This document shows, piece after piece, positions 1 to 7,896 of a stretch of DNA of 64,000 bases. The stretch comes from Bin90 sp965214635 (lineage in GTDB: Bacteria; Chloroflexota; Dehalococcoidia; Lucifugimonadales; JADFKI01): assembly GCA_965214635.1 (NCBI GenBank), contig OZ243964.1, forward strand, positions 682,001-746,000, read 5' to 3'. The notes below the pieces were generated by a model. The model was not told where the DNA came from. It made no database searches and saw only the letters and a program-made list of their open reading frames with translations. Position 1 is the first letter of the stretch. Each line of letters begins with the position of its first letter. The translations under genes were made by a program, and so were the position numbers.

Positions 1-123
1 TAATCCGACCCTAAAATGCTTGTATTTTGTCGTTCAATTAGGCTAATATTGCGGGCGATGCGCAATCGGATTATGGACATCAAGCCGAAGCCGCAAATTA
101 ACATTCAGATTGTCATTAAGGTA

Positions 124-153
124 TTGACAAGGCTTGTGCATCGGGAATATCAT
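124..153 (+). promoter_or_regulatory. Predicted sigma70-type promoter of the collagen-like lipoprotein gene
   Basis: A perfect TTGACA (124-129) and TATCAT (148-153, five of six consensus bases) are separated by 18 bases. The element lies about 105 bases before the start codon of the lipoprotein gene. The leader contains further TAGGCT words (near 170 and 203). Confidence 0.5.
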
Positions 154-257
154 TATTGCGGCGCTTGACTAGGCTTAACGCCTGCGCTTTTAGGGCACAC
201 ACTAGGCTGCTATCAATCCCGTAAGATGAATGGACTTTTTTAAGAAGAGGGGGTCAA

Positions 258-1172
258 ATGACGAAGCGTTTCCCTTCGCAGGGCAAACTCATCACTCTGC
301 TATTTTCAGTTCTGGCGGTGTTTCTCCTAGCCTGTACAGGGCCTGCGGGACCGCCTGGCCTTCCCGGCTTGCCCGGTAATCCCGGTCAGCCCGGCCTACA
401 GGGCGACCCCGGTTTCCCCGGTGCATCCGGCTTCCCCGGCAACCCCGGCAATCCCGGCAACCCTGGCCCTCCGGGTCCGCAAGGTGTTGCAGGGCCTCCC
501 GGCCCTCCGGGCGTTAACGGCATTTCTCCGCAAGCGAACATCACCGTTGACTCCGAAGTGATCTCGGTGGATGGTGGCGTTACCATAAGCGGCTCAGGCT
601 TCCGTGCACATGAACCAGTGGCGTTGCTGCTAGTGGTTGACCAGAACCTACAGCCCTTCGTTGGCGGCGGGCAGCGTGCCCAAGTCCAAGCCAACTCTGG
701 CGGTAACTTCGATTACACTGTCGAGAACATCGGCGCAGAGTTCAAGGGGCCGACCGCATCTAGGTTGCTCGATGCATCCAACGGCGGCGCAAACAGCCTG
801 TCTATCCTCGCCAGCGGTGCGGATGGCAGCAAGGCAAGCGTGCCCATCCGAGTGGTATCTTCCGGGGGCATCGCCGCCACGCCCAGCATAGCCTTGGGCA
901 AAAACATCGTAGCATTGGATTCTGAGGATCCACTCACCATAATGGTTGCGGGCTTTGTACCGGGCGAGTTCATTACAGTCGTTGCGGTCGGCGCATCTGG
1001 CGAAGACGACCGGGTGTTGGTTGGCAACGCTGCCAACGAGTTCGGTGCACTGGCGCTGGAAGCAAACATCACCCTGCCCATCGGCACACACACCATCATG
1101 GCGACCGGCCAGCCGATTGGTGGCATGCACGCCGCTGCTACAGCCCCTCTGATGGTTGTTGAAACTAAGTAA
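258..1172 (+). CDS. Collagen-like (G-X-Y repeat) lipoprotein with Ig-like domains
   Basis: Predicted surface lipoprotein of 304 residues. The N-terminus is a lipoprotein signal peptide with lipobox LLAC, so Cys26 would be lipidated. From Gly28 to about Gly88 there are 20 uninterrupted Gly-X-Y triplets rich in Pro at X or Y (GPP, GLP, GNP), the hallmark of a bacterial collagen-like stalk. The rest (about 90-304) looks like two beta-sandwich (Ig/IPT-like) repeats; each has a Gly-x-Gly-Phe or Ala-Gly-Phe turn and a run of Val/Ile strands. The start ATG follows a strong ribosome binding site (GAGGGGG). The gene stands alone, is convergent with glmU and is followed by a hairpin. Collagen-like stalks in bacteria usually serve adhesion or surface display; that role is inferred here. 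No ligand-binding domain is recognised. Confidence 0.85.
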   Translation: MTKRFPSQGKLITLLFSVLAVFLLACTGPAGPPGLPGLPGNPGQPGLQGDPGFPGASGFPGNPGNPGNPGPPGPQGVAGPPGPPGVNGISPQANITVDSEVISVDGGVTISGSGFRAHEPVALLLVVDQNLQPFVGGGQRAQVQANSGGNFDYTVENIGAEFKGPTASRLLDASNGGANSLSILASGADGSKASVPIRVVSSGGIAATPSIALGKNIVALDSEDPLTIMVAGFVPGEFITVVAVGASGEDDRVLVGNAANEFGALALEANITLPIGTHTIMATGQPIGGMHAAATAPLMVVETK

Positions 1173-1212
1173 AGTTCCAAGGGCATCGGATACAGCCTAG
1201 TTGAGCCAAAAC

Positions 1213-1253
1213 AACCCCCCTCCGTCGAGCGAACGCATCGGCGGAGGGGGGTT
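1213..1253. terminator. Strong hairpin between convergent genes (likely bidirectional terminator)
   Basis: A 12-base perfect arm (AACCCCCCTCCG, 1213-1224) pairs with 1242-1253 and extends inward to 16 pairs with one G-U, leaving a 9-base loop. On the minus strand the stem is followed by GTTGTTTTGG, which is more terminator-like than the plus side. It sits 40 bases after the lipoprotein gene and about 220 bases beyond glmU. Confidence 0.65.
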
Positions 1254-1469
1254 CTGTGTGTGCCACTGTTGGCTTGGGCTTGCATCTAACAGACACGATG
1301 TGCGTGCCCAGCACTAGCCTAGCGCATGGGAATCTCTAATGACCTATGCAAAAAAACACTGGGATCGGCGGCGTTTAACCGATGCCCCGCATAGCGCCGG
1401 AAGAACGACGCTCACTGCTAGACAGGCGGCTGATAGCCCAAAGGCGCGTTGGGTGTGCTTGACGCAGTG

Positions 1470-2840
1470 TTAGGCGCCGGGGAGCGTATCTTGCTTGGAG
1501 GGTAAAGGCTTGGCAGGAACACCAGCGACGCGCGCATTGCGGGGGACATCTTTCGTGAGCACGGCGCCCGCCCCGGTGATTGCGCCCGCGCCGACGCTGA
1601 TGGGCGCAATCAACATCGTGTCGCAGCCGATGAATGCCCCATCGCCGATGTGCGTCTCGTGCTTGGCTATGCCGTCGTAGTTGCAGGTAACGGCGCCCGC
1701 GCCGATGTTCACATTAGCGCCGAGCGTAGCGTCGCCCATATAGCTAAAATGCCCCATTTTGCTGTGGCGTCCAATGCGGCTGTTCTTAACCTCTGCGGAT
1801 GTGCCGATATGAACGCCGCTTTCGATGCGTGCCCCGTCGCGGATGTGGCTGAAAGGCCCCACATCCACGCCCATTTCCAGCGTAGAACCACGCACCACCG
1901 ACGACATTACCTCACAGCCGTCGCCGATGTGCGAATCCTCGACCAGTGTGTTCGGCCCGATGCGGCAATTCTTGCCGATGAGTGTTGCACCGCTGATGTG
2001 CGTGTTGGGCAAAACGGTTGTGTCCTGCCCGAGTGTTGCAGCATGATCAATATAGACACTCTCGGGATGCGGCATAGTTACTCCGTCCAGCATCCACCGC
2101 TCGCGAATGCGTTGGCGCATCACGGCTTCAGCTTCGGACAGCTGTATGCGATCGTTAACGCCCATCGTTTCATGGGGGTCGTCGGAGGTTACCCACGCCA
2201 CACTGCTCGGTTCACGCGCGGCTACCTCTATCAGGTCGGTCAGATATATCTCGCCCGACGACGAAGGGGGCAGTGCTTGAAGGTGACTCCACAGCCACTC
2301 AGCTCGGAAACAGTACATGCCACAGTTTATCTCATCGATAGCAAGGGTATCGGGGTCGGCGTCGGCTTGCTCCACGATGCCTACGATGCTGCCGGCTGCG
2401 TTGCGGACGATGCGCCCTTTGCCATCTGGATCCACAACGCTTGATGTCAGGATAGTAGCGCAAGCATTTGCGTCTCTGTGCCGCTGCATAAGCCTTGCGA
2501 GGGTCTCAGGGAGTACCAGAGGGACATCGCCATACATCACCAAAATGTGCTGTGCGCCAGACAGGGCCGAGCGTGCCTGCATCAGAGCGTGCCCTGTGCC
2601 TAGCTGCTCGCTCTGAACGGCGTATTGCACCGCATCTCCGAGCGCATTGCGGATAGGCTGCGCTTCTTGCGGCACGACAACCACAATGTGGTCTATTGCG
2701 GCTGATTCGGCGGCGTGCACAGCATGGGCGACCATCTCTCGCCCACACACACGATGCAACACCTTGGGGATACGCGAGCGCATGCGCGTACCCTTCCCTG
2801 CCGCAAGCACGACCGCCGCAAATTTGGTGTGTGATCCCAT
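1470..2840 (-). CDS. glmU: Bifunctional UDP-GlcNAc pyrophosphorylase / glucosamine-1-phosphate N-acetyltransferase GlmU
   Basis: The enzyme acetylates glucosamine-1-phosphate and then uridylylates GlcNAc-1-phosphate to make UDP-GlcNAc for peptidoglycan and other glycans in the cytoplasm. Length is 456 residues, the normal GlmU size. The N-terminal nucleotidyltransferase domain has LAAGKGTRMRS (12-22), GTGHA (81-85) and YGDVPL (103-108, with the metal-binding Asp). From about residue 260 on there is a left-handed beta-helix of hexapeptide repeats, with the catalytic region NYDGIAKHET near 385-395. Both activities therefore look intact. The gene is monocistronic and divergent from the downstream protease gene. 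It is an essential housekeeping gene with nothing unusual apart from its isolation from other cell-wall genes. Confidence 0.96.
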   Translation of the reverse strand: MGSHTKFAAVVLAAGKGTRMRSRIPKVLHRVCGREMVAHAVHAAESAAIDHIVVVVPQEAQPIRNALGDAVQYAVQSEQLGTGHALMQARSALSGAQHILVMYGDVPLVLPETLARLMQRHRDANACATILTSSVVDPDGKGRIVRNAAGSIVGIVEQADADPDTLAIDEINCGMYCFRAEWLWSHLQALPPSSSGEIYLTDLIEVAAREPSSVAWVTSDDPHETMGVNDRIQLSEAEAVMRQRIRERWMLDGVTMPHPESVYIDHAATLGQDTTVLPNTHISGATLIGKNCRIGPNTLVEDSHIGDGCEVMSSVVRGSTLEMGVDVGPFSHIRDGARIESGVHIGTSAEVKNSRIGRHSKMGHFSYMGDATLGANVNIGAGAVTCNYDGIAKHETHIGDGAFIGCDTMLIAPISVGAGAITGAGAVLTKDVPRNARVAGVPAKPLPSKQDTLPGA

Positions 2841-3262
2841 ATACGCAAAATGCCCAACATAACGAACAGAGGTGTTACATCGGGCAGACTCATTCGTGGA
2901 TATTTTCTGCTACTCGATGCGCTAAGTGTATCAGGGCAAAGCGAACACGGTCAAACAGAGTCGCAAATGAACGGCCCCAGTGGATGCAAGGTAGAGATAC
3001 GCTTGATAGCTCCATAAGCCGGGGGACAGGCGAGAGAGTTCACATTCCCGCCTTCGCCTGCATCTGTTGGGAAACGAAAATGTTCCCACAACCGCTTCCC
3101 AAGTCGACGACAACCGCATATTCGCTATCCAAATCGTGCGCTGCAGCGTTGTATCTCATGTCAACAGGGTTATCTGGATACGCAGCGCACGAACACCGGG
3201 CTATTGCATCGCGAACCGCAATCGCTGCATCAGATAGACATATAACCGATAGCGAGGATATG
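2841..3262. other. 422-base divergent intergenic region, no gene seen
   Basis: This stretch separates glmU (minus) from the HtrA-type protease (plus) and must hold both promoters. The protease reading frame stays open across it, but the translation is unlike any protein and precedes the signal peptide, so I do not count it as coding. I found no convincing -35/-10 pair, tRNA or structured RNA. A weak hairpin (TGGGAA / TTCCCA) lies near 3070-3092. Confidence 0.5.
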
Positions 3263-4651
3263 ATGAAGCAAAAGTTCCGCAGCACGAAGATACAGATATT
3301 GGCGAGCGCATTGCTGCCAGTGATGATGGTGCTAGCATTGGCGTGCAGCACTGCCCCGGCAGCTGCACCTGCTGCGCCCGCACAGCCGCAGCAACAGGAA
3401 CCGCCGGCGCTAAACACCGCTTGGCAGCCCACAGAGGGCGTGAAAGACAGACCCACCGCCGCGCCATCGCTGACCACACCGCAGCAATCCGCTCCCTCCC
3501 AAGCCGCACCTCCCGCAGAAAACGCGTTAGACCCTCACGCCATTGTCGCCGCATTCGAGCAGGTCATCAACGGCGTGCACCAAAGCGCCCTACCCTCCGT
3601 CGTCAATGTCCAGATCATCAGTCGCGTGGACACGAGCGGCAGGATACCCGGCTTCGGGCAGCCCTTCCCGTTCCCACAGCCACCCGCACCACAGGACGAT
3701 GAAAATGTGCCCGACGGGGACGATGCCCCTCAGAACGACTTCTTCTTCCGCAACGGCGAAGGCTCCGGTTTCGTATGGAGTGCAGAGGGACACATCGTAA
3801 CCAACCACCATGTCATCGACAACGCCGATCGCGTCATCGTCTACTTCGCTGACGGCACAGAAGCCGAAGCAGAGGTGCTTGGCGAAGATCCTGACTCTGA
3901 CCTCGCCGTGCTAAAAGTAGATATGCCCGCCAGCGAACTGCAACCCTTGGCGCTAGGCGACAGCGACGCTGTCGAGGTCGGTCAGATAGCAATCACAATC
4001 GGCAACCCATTCAGCCAAGAGTTCAGCACCACGAGCGGTATCGTCAGCGCTGTCGGCAGAACCATTCGCAGCAGCGCCACACCCTTCTCCGTGCCTAAGG
4101 TCATCCAAACCGACGCATCCATCAACCCCGGCAACTCCGGCGGGCCTCTGCTTAACCGGCACGGCGAGGTCATCGGCATCAACGCCCAAATCATCAGTCG
4201 CACCGGCGGCAGCGCTGGCATCGGCTTCGCCATCCCCATCAACACCGCAAAGCGCATCGTCCCCACGCTCATAGAGGACGGTAGTTTCAAGTATTCGTGG
4301 CTGGGCATTCGCGGCACTGCCCTCCGTCCCGAAATAGCAGAGCTGATGGACATAGACACAGCACAGCGCGGCGCAATGATTATCGGAGTAGCCGAAGGCG
4401 GCCCCGCTGACGATGCCGGTATGCAGAGTAGCGAAAAATCCCAGCAGACCGACGAAGGCAATGTCCCTTATGGCGGCGATGTTATCGTAGCTGTTAATGG
4501 CGTTACCATCGAGGATATGGACGACCTCATCGTCTATCTGCTCGAAAACACCATCCCCAGCGACACCGTAACGATGACCGTCATCCACGACGGGGGCGGA
4601 ACATCAGACATAGAAGTAACGCTAGGCGAGCGTCCCGACACTCTCGAGTAG
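3263..4651 (+). CDS. HtrA/DegP-type serine protease lipoprotein with PDZ domain
   Basis: Trypsin-fold envelope protease of about 462 residues, probably for quality control of misfolded exported proteins. The signal peptide ends in lipobox LALAC, with Cys28 as lipid anchor; a Pro/Ala/Gln-rich linker follows (29-85). The protease domain carries the full triad: His183 in TNHHV, Asp213 in DSDLAVL, and Ser292 in GNSGGPL. A C-terminal PDZ-like domain begins near WLGIRGTAL and contains GGPADDAG. The open frame extends far upstream, but the signal peptide begins here. ATG at 3263 has GAGG at 3254-3257 (spacing 5); ATG at 3260 is an in-frame alternative. The region before the protease core is rich in acidic residues and Pro. 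It is monocistronic, with a hairpin downstream. The family assignment is firm; the substrate is unknown. Confidence 0.92.
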   Translation: MKQKFRSTKIQILASALLPVMMVLALACSTAPAAAPAAPAQPQQQEPPALNTAWQPTEGVKDRPTAAPSLTTPQQSAPSQAAPPAENALDPHAIVAAFEQVINGVHQSALPSVVNVQIISRVDTSGRIPGFGQPFPFPQPPAPQDDENVPDGDDAPQNDFFFRNGEGSGFVWSAEGHIVTNHHVIDNADRVIVYFADGTEAEAEVLGEDPDSDLAVLKVDMPASELQPLALGDSDAVEVGQIAITIGNPFSQEFSTTSGIVSAVGRTIRSSATPFSVPKVIQTDASINPGNSGGPLLNRHGEVIGINAQIISRTGGSAGIGFAIPINTAKRIVPTLIEDGSFKYSWLGIRGTALRPEIAELMDIDTAQRGAMIIGVAEGGPADDAGMQSSEKSQQTDEGNVPYGGDVIVAVNGVTIEDMDDLIVYLLENTIPSDTVTMTVIHDGGGTSDIEVTLGERPDTLE

Positions 4652-4697
4652 AACACATACGCATCCCAATCTCGCCAATCTTTACGAATACACTCAA

Positions 4698-4735
4698 TAT
4701 CCCGTCCCATCTAGGAAGAAAGATGGGACGGGATA
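4698..4735 (+). terminator. 15-bp perfect hairpin after the protease gene
   Basis: TATCCCGTCCCATCT (4698-4712) pairs perfectly with 4721-4735 across an 8-base purine-rich loop, 46 bases after the protease stop. There is no T-run on either side, so it may be a processing or 3'-stabilising hairpin rather than a classical intrinsic terminator. Confidence 0.55.
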
Positions 4736-4836
4736 GCTCGGACACAGAGCCTCTGTCCATTGCCTCAAAAGTTGCACCCACCCGCCCTAATGCGTATGCT
4801 TAAATCAAGCCACATATCCAGTGAAAGTGAGCCGAT

Positions 4837-5469
4837 ATGAGCATCCCCAAAACAATCGGATCTGCGCTCTTGATAGGCGCGCTAGCAGCGTTGCTAGTCG
4901 GCTGCGGCGCAGCGCCGGCGTCGCCCGCTGCCGAACCACCCGCAGCCATCGTGCAGCCCACGCAGCCCGCAGCGCAGGATACTTCCAAGCCCGCGCCCGC
5001 TGCAAATGCCGCCCAAACCAGTGAGGTTGGCTACAAGATAGGTATGCGCACCCCCGACTTCGGTATGACGCTCGCAGACGGAACACGCCTGACCAACGCA
5101 TCCCTAGTGGACGAAGGCAAGCCCGTGTTCCTGTACTTCCATGCATCGTGGTGAGGCACATGCAGCGCCGAGTTGCGGCGTCTAAAATCCGAAATCGGCA
5201 CCGACTACGACGGCAAAGTTGCGTTCTACTTGATAGGCACTGACCCGCGCGAGAGCATCGACCACCTAGAAGCCGACCGTGAGAGTAACGGCTATCCATG
5301 GCCCGTAGCCTACGCCGACGAGAGTATGCTCTCCGACCTGCGAATATACGCACAGCCTTCCAAGATTGCCATGAGCGCCGACGGCACGATAACCCACCGC
5401 TACGGCTTTGGGCACGGCGACAAGTACGAAAGCTGGGGAGACTTCTTCGACCACATCAGCGCCAACTAG
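4837..5469 (+). CDS. Thioredoxin-fold (TlpA-like) lipoprotein, predicted selenoprotein with in-frame UGA
   Basis: Predicted extracytoplasmic thiol oxidoreductase of 210 residues if UGA at 5152-5154 is read as selenocysteine. The N-terminus is a signal peptide with lipobox LVGC (Cys23), then an Ala/Pro linker, then a TlpA/AhpC-TSA-like fold starting near residue 65. The active-site stretch reads FHASW-U106-GTC109-SAEL, which aligns with the ASWCGPCRAEL motif of TlpA proteins, so U106 replaces the nucleophilic Cys and C109 is the resolving Cys. The frame continues without another stop through fold-typical sequence (YLIGTD, then cis-Pro-like QPSKIAMSADG). A hairpin with SECIS geometry follows the UGA. 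Read conventionally it would be a 105-residue truncated protein. No selA, selB, selC or selD is in this window, so a nonsense mutation is the alternative. Confidence 0.75.
5152..5181 (+). promoter_or_regulatory. UGA codon plus candidate bacterial SECIS hairpin
   Basis: After UGA (5152-5154) the stem CGCCG (5166-5170) pairs with CGGCG (5176-5180) and an added G-U closes the base, leaving the loop AGTTG. The apical loop begins 16 bases after UGA and has G as its second base, as expected of bacterial SECIS elements (a G in the first two loop positions and roughly 16-37 bases from UGA). The stem is short, so this is supportive rather than decisive. Confidence 0.6.
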
Positions 5470-5541
5470 CCCAGCGCCCTGCCCACATGCTTCTATCGCA
5501 AGTGAAGAGGCAGGGTGCGCCTTCTCCACCTGTGAACATCC

Positions 5542-5580
5542 CAAACCCCGTTGAGCAGGGCTAATCAGTGGAGGGGTTTG
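5542..5580. terminator. Hairpin between convergent genes
   Basis: CAAACCCC (5542-5549) pairs with GGGGTTTG (5573-5580) around a 23-base loop. It lies between the ends of the selenoprotein candidate (plus) and the AhpD-like gene (minus), where both transcripts should stop. There is no strong T-run. Confidence 0.4.
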
Positions 5581-5597
5581 TAAAAGCCGCGAGGGCG

Positions 5598-5915
5598 CTA
5601 ATCTGCCGTGTCGTCCCTGAAGGCGTTGACGCCGGTAACTAGTGCTGGAAGTCCGCCCATCAGAAACGCCACGCGCACCGTCTCCGCTATCTCGGCTTCT
5701 GTTGCGCCCAAACCTCGCGCTCGGTCTGCTATGACCCGCACTCCGTTCTCGTGTGCCAACAGCGCATCGCAGAGCATTGTCATAAGCGTCTTGGTCTTGG
5801 CAGACAGCGCACCGTCGGTAATCACGAACTCGCGCGTCGTAGCCAGCAGCTCCGCCATCTGAGGGTCGTTTGCCTCCAAAGCTGCGGCGTAGGGTGGGGG
5901 TTGCTGTTGCATCAT
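5598..5915 (-). CDS. AhpD-like / carboxymuconolactone decarboxylase family protein
   Basis: Small all-helical protein of 105 residues that resembles the AhpD/CMD superfamily. It shows the family pattern of a helix ending in LLAHENGV, then RARGLGATEAEIAETVRVAF and a Gly-rich end (MGGLPALVTGVNAF). Typical AhpD peroxidase partners carry CxxC three residues before the His. Here only one Cys is present (LCDALLAH), so the disulfide-reductase chemistry of AhpD is unlikely and another CMD-type role is possible. The ATG at 5915 is preferred over the upstream GTG at 5921 because GGAG lies five bases before it. It is convergent with the thioredoxin-like selenoprotein candidate and just downstream of the SDR gene on the same strand, so it may be co-transcribed with it. 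Confidence 0.8.
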   Translation of the reverse strand: MMQQQPPPYAAALEANDPQMAELLATTREFVITDGALSAKTKTLMTMLCDALLAHENGVRVIADRARGLGATEAEIAETVRVAFLMGGLPALVTGVNAFRDDTAD

Positions 5916-5969
5916 GAACACTCCTGTGAGTCTGTTTAATGATGGACGGTACGAAGCAGGACGCTTGCA

Positions 5970-6725
5970 CTAGGCTGCGCCGGCCTCTTTGGATGTGTCA
6001 CGCAAGTAAGTCGGGCGCACCGTAACTGTCGGGATGCATGCACCCTGCGGCAGGCTTGCCACCAGCAGAATCGCCTTTGCGGCGTCATCCGCGGTTACCA
6101 TAGTCGAGCGGGCGTCGTCGGACGGCACGATTGGACGGTTGTCCATAATCGGCGTGTCCACCTCCCCAGGGATGAGCACGCTAGAGCGTATACCACTGTT
6201 GCGAAACTCGGCGTTCAGGTATGCGGTGAAGTTGATAACCGCCGCCTTCGCAGCGCTGTATGCCATCCCCGCCAGCATACTCGCATTGACACCAGCGAGC
6301 GACGACACATTGATGATTGTGCCCTCACCGCGCTCCACCATATGCGGCACAACCGACTGCGTGCAGTACACCGTCCCAACGAGGTTAGAGTCTATAACCG
6401 AGCGAAGGTCATCCGGAGTGGTGGTCATCAGACGACGATGCGGAGAGCTGTGCCCAGCGTTGTTCACCAGCACATCTATCTGCCCATATGCGTCCAGCAC
6501 ATCCGTCGCCATCCGCATCACACCATCGTAGTCCGCCACATCCAAGCCTATCGCCATCGCCGACCCGCCCGACGCCTCAATTTCCTGCTTGACGGCATCC
6601 ACCTTGGACAGCGTACGCCCTATCAGCGCCACATTTGCGCCGTCCTCAGCCATCATCAGCGCTGCGCTGCGCCCTATGCCACTGCCTCCGCCCGTTACGA
6701 TGCACACCTTGCCTTTAAGTCCCAT
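5970..6725 (-). CDS. Short-chain dehydrogenase/reductase (SDR)
   Basis: Classical SDR of 251 residues; NAD(P)-dependent oxidoreductase of unknown substrate. Rossmann motif TGGGSGIG (11-18), NNAG, catalytic Ser in NVSSLAG and YSAAK with the Tyr-Lys pair are all present. The basic residue after the second strand (GRTLSK) suggests NADP preference, a weak inference. The C-terminus contains PGEVDTP, the usual cofactor-nicotinamide loop. It lies 54 bases upstream of the AhpD-like gene on the same strand. No substrate can be named from sequence. Confidence 0.9.
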   Translation of the reverse strand: MGLKGKVCIVTGGGSGIGRSAALMMAEDGANVALIGRTLSKVDAVKQEIEASGGSAMAIGLDVADYDGVMRMATDVLDAYGQIDVLVNNAGHSSPHRRLMTTTPDDLRSVIDSNLVGTVYCTQSVVPHMVERGEGTIINVSSLAGVNASMLAGMAYSAAKAAVINFTAYLNAEFRNSGIRSSVLIPGEVDTPIMDNRPIVPSDDARSTMVTADDAAKAILLVASLPQGACIPTVTVRPTYLRDTSKEAGAA

Positions 6726-6959
6726 CTATCACACCTTTACTATTGCTATTGCGTCGAAAGTCTTTCTATCTCGTACCCACAAACCCCTGCCCTATTTTAC
6801 GGATGGAAGTTTATGGAAATTTAAGGATAAGGGAACCCTAGCACGAAGAGCAGTTCTTGAACTACCCTCCATGCGGATTGCGCCGCCGCCGACTGATGCA
6901 ACTCGCATGAACGACGAAGTGCGCTGCCGAACAGCATTGCCGCACCGCGTAAGAGTATA

Positions 6960-7832
6960 TCACGATGCGATGGCAAGCACGAAAAGGCCGGCAAGAGTGA
7001 TCAGCAGCCCCACAACCTGCGTTAGCGCGAGCCGCTCGCGAAAAACCAAGACGCCGCCCATTATCGGGATGACCGGGTATGTAATAGACGCCGCCGCTAC
7101 TATGGAAATGATACCCACTTCGCTGCCCCTTGCGAATGCGAACAGCGCCGCCGTTTCCACAACGCCAACGACTATTACGGCGCCAATGAGCGGCGGGGTT
7201 GCTGTGCGCCAGCGCCATCTGCCGGCATATAGCGTCATTGGAGCGAACAGCGCCAGCGTCATCAGCCGACTGAGGTAGATGGGCAAGAACCAGCCGAGTT
7301 CGCGGGACAAGATGCCTATCGTGTACTGCCATATGCCGATGAGCAGCGCAGTGAGGATGGCGAGCAGCGCACCCACGCCGATGAGCCGTCCGCTTGCGCC
7401 CACTGCCCTAGGGTCTATAGACGCCAGCGCTACGCCGCCGATACTTGCCGCAGCGCCGAGCGACTGCGCTATCCCCAATCGCTCCCCGAGCAGTAGGTAC
7501 GCCAGCGCTATCACTATCACCGCATACGCCGACACGATGGGGCTGACGATTGCCACCGGGCCCACTTGCAGCGCGCGATAGAACACGATGTACACCAGCA
7601 CACCGAGCACGGACACGCCTGCGAGCGTCGCCCAATGCAGCGGCTCCAGCAGCCCCGGCTGGAACACCCATATGAAGTACGGCAGCGCAAACAGCACCGA
7701 CACGATATGCACGCCCGTTGCAGTGGGCAGCGTGCCCATGCGCTTGGACACCGCCGCCGCAAGCAGGTCGGCAACGCCCCAGCCAATCGCCGCCGCCACT
7801 CCGTACACCACGCTCGCCACGACCGGAGTCAT
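6960..7832 (-). CDS. EamA/DMT-superfamily membrane transporter
   Basis: Integral membrane protein of 290 residues with about ten hydrophobic segments in two halves, as in the EamA (drug/metabolite transporter) family. The first half begins VVYGVAAAIGWGVADLLAA and ends near LGIAQSLGAAASIGGVALA; the second half has the same pattern, ending in LALTQVVGLLITLAGLFVLA. Substrates of this family include amino acids, nucleotides and drugs and cannot be predicted here. It is located upstream of the SDR on the same strand with a 234-base gap, so probably has its own promoter. Confidence 0.85.
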   Translation of the reverse strand: MTPVVASVVYGVAAAIGWGVADLLAAAVSKRMGTLPTATGVHIVSVLFALPYFIWVFQPGLLEPLHWATLAGVSVLGVLVYIVFYRALQVGPVAIVSPIVSAYAVIVIALAYLLLGERLGIAQSLGAAASIGGVALASIDPRAVGASGRLIGVGALLAILTALLIGIWQYTIGILSRELGWFLPIYLSRLMTLALFAPMTLYAGRWRWRTATPPLIGAVIVVGVVETAALFAFARGSEVGIISIVAAASITYPVIPIMGGVLVFRERLALTQVVGLLITLAGLFVLAIAS

Positions 7833-7896
7833 GCCAAGCTTCGCCCTGCGTAAGTGAACACCGCCGCCGACAAGGCTGCTGTACGCATATCAGACG

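Noticed and set aside
1650..2444. Long plus-strand ORF opposite glmU
   Set aside because: It is a mirror of the glmU coding frame (high GC, codon-position effect) with no recognisable domain.
2696..3262. Upstream extension of the protease frame (adds about 190 residues)
   Set aside because: It overlaps glmU on the other strand, its composition is not protein-like, and the signal peptide with lipobox begins at 3263.
3953..4588. Minus-strand ORF opposite the HtrA-type protease
   Set aside because: Shadow frame of the protease gene; no motif and acidic low-complexity composition.
5152..5154. TGA as a simple nonsense mutation or sequencing error
   Set aside because: Kept as the alternative but rejected as first choice: the TGA is at the exact redox position, the frame continues with fold-like sequence, and a SECIS-like hairpin follows. 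It cannot be excluded from this window alone.
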